Positions 60,874 to 64,000 of a stretch of DNA of 64,000 nt are shown here, in pieces. Each line of letters opens with the position of its first letter. Within the stretch, counting starts at the first letter, position 1. The position numbers and the translations under genes were made by a program. The stretch is taken from NCBI GenBank assembly GCA_024655885.1, contig JANLFN010000010.1:1-64000 (forward strand). The letters are read 5' to 3'. The notes beneath the pieces were generated by a model. It searched no databases and had not been told where the DNA came from. It saw nothing but the letters and a program-made list of their open reading frames with translations. The DNA comes from Eubacteriales bacterium. Lineage in GTDB: Bacteria > Bacillota > Clostridia > Acetivibrionales > JANLFN01.

Positions 60874-62492
60874 GATTTTGTTCCTTTTCGGGCAGGCTCC
60901 GGCTCAACACCCAGACCGACATGCTGGAGTTCAGCTTCGGGATGGAGGGCATCGACCCCCGGGAGCTGCCCGGCATATTCCGCGCCTTAAGGGAGAAAAA
61001 GAAATATTACCAGCTGAAAAACGGCAGCTTTTTGAAGCTGGATTCAAAGGAAATGGATAAAGTGGCGGACTTCCTGGACTACCTGGAGCTGGACAAAACG
61101 GATTTCCAGCAGGATTTTGTGGCCATCCCCAAATATAGGGCGGTGTACCTGGATCAAAAGATCCGGGATTCCCAGATTCACTTCCTGGAGAGGAATTCCG
61201 CCTTCAAGGAACTGGTGCAGAATATCCGGGAGCCGGAAGACATGGACTTTCCTTTGCCGGCAGGTATCCGGGGAACCCTCAGGGAATACCAGAAGTTCGG
61301 GTATAAATGGCTGAAAACCCTTTCCCGCTATGGCCTGGGAGGGATCCTGGCCGACGATATGGGCCTGGGCAAGACCCTGCAGGTGATCACCCTGATCCTT
61401 TCAGACCGGCTGGAGAAGGGACCTCACCCGTCCCTGGTGGTGGTGTCCACCTCCCTTGTCTACAACTGGTGCGCGGAGGTGGAGAAGTTTGCCCCCCAAT
61501 TAAGGACAGTGGCCATATCCGGAAGCAAGGCTGAACGCGCCAGGATGATGGAGGAAATCGGAGCAAGCGACCTGGTGGTGACTTCCTACCCCCTGATCCG
61601 GAGGGATATTGAGGAGTACAAGAAGCTTAAGTTCAGGTACTGCATCCTGGATGAAGCGCAGCATATAAAGAATCCCGGCTCGGTCAATGCCCGGTCGGTG
61701 AAGGAAATCAAAGCCGAAAGGCGGTTTGCCCTGACCGGGACGCCCATGGAAAACTCGCTGACCGAGCTGCCCAAAAAAATCGAAAACAGGATGGTGGCCG
61801 AGCTGACGGAAGAGCAGAAGAAGGTTTACCTGGCCTATTTGCAGAGGATCAGGAGCGAGATAGAAAGGGAAATCGCAGAAAGCGGTTTTGAGCGGAGCCA
61901 GATCAGGATATTGGCCGGGCTTACCAGGCTCCGGCAGATTTGCTGCCACCCTTCCCTGTTCCTGGAGGATTACCGCGGGGAGAGCGGCAAAATGCAGTTG
62001 CTGGAGGAAATCGTTCTGGATTCCATTGAAAGCGGACACAGGATGCTGCTGTTTTCCCAGTTTACCGGCATGCTCCATATGATAGAGAACTGGCTGAAGT
62101 CGGAAAAAATAGACTATATGTACCTGGATGGCTCCACTCCGGGGGAGGACAGGGGAAGGATGGTCAAAAACTTTAACGAAGGCCAGGGCAAAGTGTTTTT
62201 GATATCCTTAAAGGCGGGAGGCACCGGGCTGAACCTGACGGGGGCGGATGTGGTGCTCCACTTCGACCCGTGGTGGAACCCGTCCGTGGAGGACCAGGCC
62301 ACCGACCGCGCCTACCGCATCGGACAAAAAAAGGCGGTGCACGTGATCAAGCTGATCACCAAGGGCACCATTGAGGAAAAGATATTCAAGCTGCAGGAGA
62401 AGAAAAAGGAGCTGATCGATGCGGTCATACACCCGGGGGAGACCCTGCTGACCAAGATGACCCAGGAAGAAATCCGGTCCCTGTTTGAATAG
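60874..62492 (+). pseudogene. SNF2-family helicase remnant (5' half lost, internal deletion)
   Basis: An open frame extends from 60855; family-like sequence begins near 60890 (RLRLNTQTDMLEFSF), just inside the transposon's right end. About 530 residues remain: end of the SNF2-associated domain, GILADDMGLGKTLQ (Walker A), LDEAQHIKN, LTGTPMENS, SLKAGGTGLNLTGADVVLHFDPWWNP and DRAYRIGQKK. The N-terminal half (zinc-finger and associated domains of about 1000-residue homologues) is absent. In addition ENSLTEL runs straight into PKKIENRMV, skipping the roughly 60 residues normally between them. ATG 60921 could start a product, but a functional helicase is unlikely. Confidence 0.8.
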
Positions 62493-62733
62493 GGAGGAAA
62501 TATTTCCCGGTTTTATAAAATCCATTTCCCCGGGATAGCGGGAGGCTGAAAGCGGAGCTCCTATCCACGGCACCCACACCGAATGAGAAGGCTTAACCGG
62601 CTTTCTTTTTTTTGTCCCCAAAGGGGAGTTCCTGTGGGGGAGAGAGCCAGCGATTTTTTAAAAAAAATTAATTTTTTGTTGAATTCTTTTAAAATAACAG
62701 AGAATTATGGTAAAAAATAAAAATCATAGCAAA

Positions 62734-62761
62734 TTGACTTATGGAGGGAGAAGAATAAAAT
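62734..62761 (+). promoter_or_regulatory. Sigma-A promoter of the nucleotidyltransferase unit
   Basis: TTGACT (62734-62739), a 16-bp spacer and TAAAAT (62756-62761). The CIRCE operator begins 9 bp downstream, around the expected start site. Confidence 0.75.
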
Positions 62762-62769
62762 AAAAATTA

Positions 62770-62796
62770 TTAGCACTCAAATCGATTGAGTGCTGA
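62770..62796 (+). promoter_or_regulatory. CIRCE operator (HrcA-binding inverted repeat)
   Basis: TTAGCACTC (62770-62778), a 9-bp spacer and GAGTGCTGA (62788-62796) match the CIRCE consensus TTAGCACTC-N9-GAGTGCTAA, with one mismatch. It sits immediately downstream of a sigma-A promoter, as in heat-shock operons, but no chaperone gene follows. Confidence 0.85.
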
Positions 62797-62865
62797 TAAT
62801 GCAATAAGTAAACGCCTGCTGATTTTTAATGGATAACATTGATAATTAGAAAGGGGTTTTTTATT

Positions 62866-62940
62866 ATGGGAAATTTTAATACACAACTTAAAAGCAAAGA
62901 TAATGCATGCCGGAAACCTTATAGAGGGGGTATGCGCTGA
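62866..62940 (+). CDS. Short leader ORF, 24 codons
   Basis: The 24-residue peptide MGNFNTQLKSKDNACRKPYR plus GGMR has a good Shine-Dalgarno (AAAGGGG, nine bases upstream). Its TGA stop overlaps the ATG of the nucleotidyltransferase by one base (TGATG). It is likely translationally coupled. I recognise no family. It lies downstream of the CIRCE operator. Confidence 0.5.
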   Translation: MGNFNTQLKSKDNACRKPYRGGMR

Positions 62941-63956
62941 TGAAAGCACTTTTTCTTGCAGGAGGCAGGGGTACGAGATTAAAGCCCCTTACGGACAGGT
63001 TGCCCAAGCCTATGGTTCCAATCATGGGAAAGCCGTTGCTGGAAAGGAATATGTTAAAGCTCAAAGACTGCGGGATCGATGAGATTGTTTTAAGCACCTG
63101 CTACAAGCCTCAATCGATTGAAGAGTACTTTGGGGATGGGAGCCGGCACGGGTTAAAAATGCACTATGCCAGTGAAGATATTCCTCTGGGCACCGGAGGA
63201 GCCATTAAGAACACCGAAAGTTTCTTTGAAGATACCTTTCTTATCTTTAATTCAGATATCTTAAGCGACATTGACTACAGGGAAATGCTCAGATTTCATA
63301 AAACAAAATCCGCTGCCGTCACCATTGCGGTTACTTCGGTAGATAACCCATCCATGTATGGGGTCATTGAATATGATCAACAGGGCTATGCGGTTTCCTT
63401 CAAGGAGAAGCCCCAGCCTCAAGAAATTACCTCCAACTGCATCAATGCGGGGGTTTATGTGTTTGAGCCGGAGGTATTGAAAGAAATCCCTTCAGGCACG
63501 GTGGTATCGGTGGAGAGGGAGGTGTTCCCGATGCTGCTGCATAAAGGGTATAAAATTGCTGTCTATAAGGGTTGCTCCTACTGGATGGACATCGGGACCC
63601 CTGAAAAATATTTGCAGGTTCACACGGATATTCTGGCCGGAAAATGTAAGATCCCAGAAATTGACTTCTCCAGCCAGGGCGTATATCATGGGCAGAATGC
63701 AAGTATACATGGCACGGCGAAGGTATTGGGCCCCGTATATATGGGGGACAATGTGGAGATCGGCGCCTACGCGTCCATAGGACCCGGTACGGTGATCGGA
63801 AGCAATACGCGGATTGACATGGGAAGCCGAGTGGTGGGCAGCGTCGTCTGGGACAATGTAACCGTGGGAAGCGGAGCGGCGCTTTACAATACCATTGTCG
63901 TCTCGGATTGCCATGTGGAGAAGAATGATACGTATTATAACACGGTGGCGATTTAG
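62940..63956 (+). CDS. NDP-sugar nucleotidyltransferase with left-handed beta-helix tail
   Basis: The 338-residue protein has an NTP_transferase domain (about 1-230): MKALFLAGGRGTRLKPLTDRLPKPMVPIMGKPLLE (nucleotide-binding signature), IPLGTGGAIKN, FLIFNSDILSDID and YWMDIGTPEKYLQ. Hexapeptide repeats (about 250-330: ASIHGTAKVLGPVYMGDNVEIGAYASIGPGTVIG) follow. It resembles mannose-1-phosphate guanylyl- and glucose-1-phosphate transferases; the exact sugar is not clear. A GAGGGGG Shine-Dalgarno precedes ATG. It is under a CIRCE operator, which is unusual. Confidence 0.85.
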   Translation: MKALFLAGGRGTRLKPLTDRLPKPMVPIMGKPLLERNMLKLKDCGIDEIVLSTCYKPQSIEEYFGDGSRHGLKMHYASEDIPLGTGGAIKNTESFFEDTFLIFNSDILSDIDYREMLRFHKTKSAAVTIAVTSVDNPSMYGVIEYDQQGYAVSFKEKPQPQEITSNCINAGVYVFEPEVLKEIPSGTVVSVEREVFPMLLHKGYKIAVYKGCSYWMDIGTPEKYLQVHTDILAGKCKIPEIDFSSQGVYHGQNASIHGTAKVLGPVYMGDNVEIGAYASIGPGTVIGSNTRIDMGSRVVGSVVWDNVTVGSGAALYNTIVVSDCHVEKNDTYYNTVAI

Positions 63957-63964
63957 GGTTAAGG

Positions 63965-64000
63965 ATGAGGTATGTGGACTATAAGTTTATAAAAGCATGC
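63965..64000 (+). CDS. Start of a further gene, cut by the window end
   Basis: ATG 63965 opens a frame of twelve codons (MRYVDYKFIKAC) with no stop before the window ends. TAGGGTTAAGG lies directly upstream, though its spacing is tight. It is nine bp after the nucleotidyltransferase. Too short to name. Confidence 0.35.
   Translation, partial: MRYVDYKFIKAC

Overview
The window reads as chromosome of an endospore-forming, anaerobic-type Firmicute (class Clostridia, moderate GC). The reasons are genes for an alpha/beta-type small acid-soluble spore protein, the germination pair CwlJ/GerQ, a Spo0E-like phosphatase, S-layer (SLH) proteins, a WalRK cell-wall two-component cluster, a LoaP antiterminator and a HrcA/CIRCE operator. 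I cannot assign a species from the sequence alone.

Layout. 1-80: 3' end of a 5S rRNA gene and its terminator. 0.27-3.7 kb: complete de novo NAD operon nadA-nadB-nadC, then a terminator and a cluster of DnaA-box-like sites. 4.1-6.4 kb: a two-CBS protein, the spore germination pair gerQ-cwlJ (minus strand), a block of unusual repeats and a 57-residue SASP gene. 6.5-20 kb: a cell-surface region with a probable major S-layer protein behind two strong promoters, two SLH/Ig-like paralogues, a copper-amine-oxidase-N-type surface protein, a lipoprotein and two TolC-like proteins. 20-23 kb: TPR protein, O-antigen-ligase-like protein and the NusG paralogue LoaP. 23.2-24.1 kb: a papain-like peptidase on the minus strand.

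24.2-50 kb is a large exopolysaccharide locus. It has a sigma-A promoter with a leader of about 290 nt, a Wzz-like protein, a wHTH regulator, a large Wzy/ligase-like protein, and then a strikingly AT-rich block of glycosyltransferases, flippase, methyltransferases and an asparagine-synthase-like amidotransferase. UDP-glucuronate epimerase, a transglutaminase-like protein, a GT-C-like membrane protein, UDP-glucose dehydrogenase, a phosphoglycosyl transferase, a CapD/WbpM-type dehydratase, VanZ and another epimerase follow. LoaP, encoded just upstream, is the obvious candidate to promote read-through of this operon. Dehydrogenase, epimerase and amidotransferase together suggest an (amidated) uronic-acid-containing polymer.

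50-59.5 kb: Spo0E-like gene (minus strand) and the essential walR-walK-(secreted protein)-yycH-yycI-murA-walJ-rlmH cluster. 59.5-62.5 kb: a REP-associated (RAYT/Y1) transposase bounded by 15-bp perfect inverted repeats, abutting an SNF2 helicase remnant that has lost its N-terminal half and also an internal block. 62.7-64 kb: a sigma-A promoter with a CIRCE operator, a 24-codon leader ORF translationally coupled to an NDP-sugar nucleotidyltransferase, and the first codons of another gene.

The least explained signal is a family of GCTGAG/CTCAGC-based modular repeats at several loci. One module is a 22-23 bp unit whose hairpin arms change together from copy to copy. Another is a 35-bp tandem unit. 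Several arrays begin exactly at the stop codon of the upstream gene, some as mirrored inverted repeats. All calls come from reading sequence and recalled family features; no searches were run.
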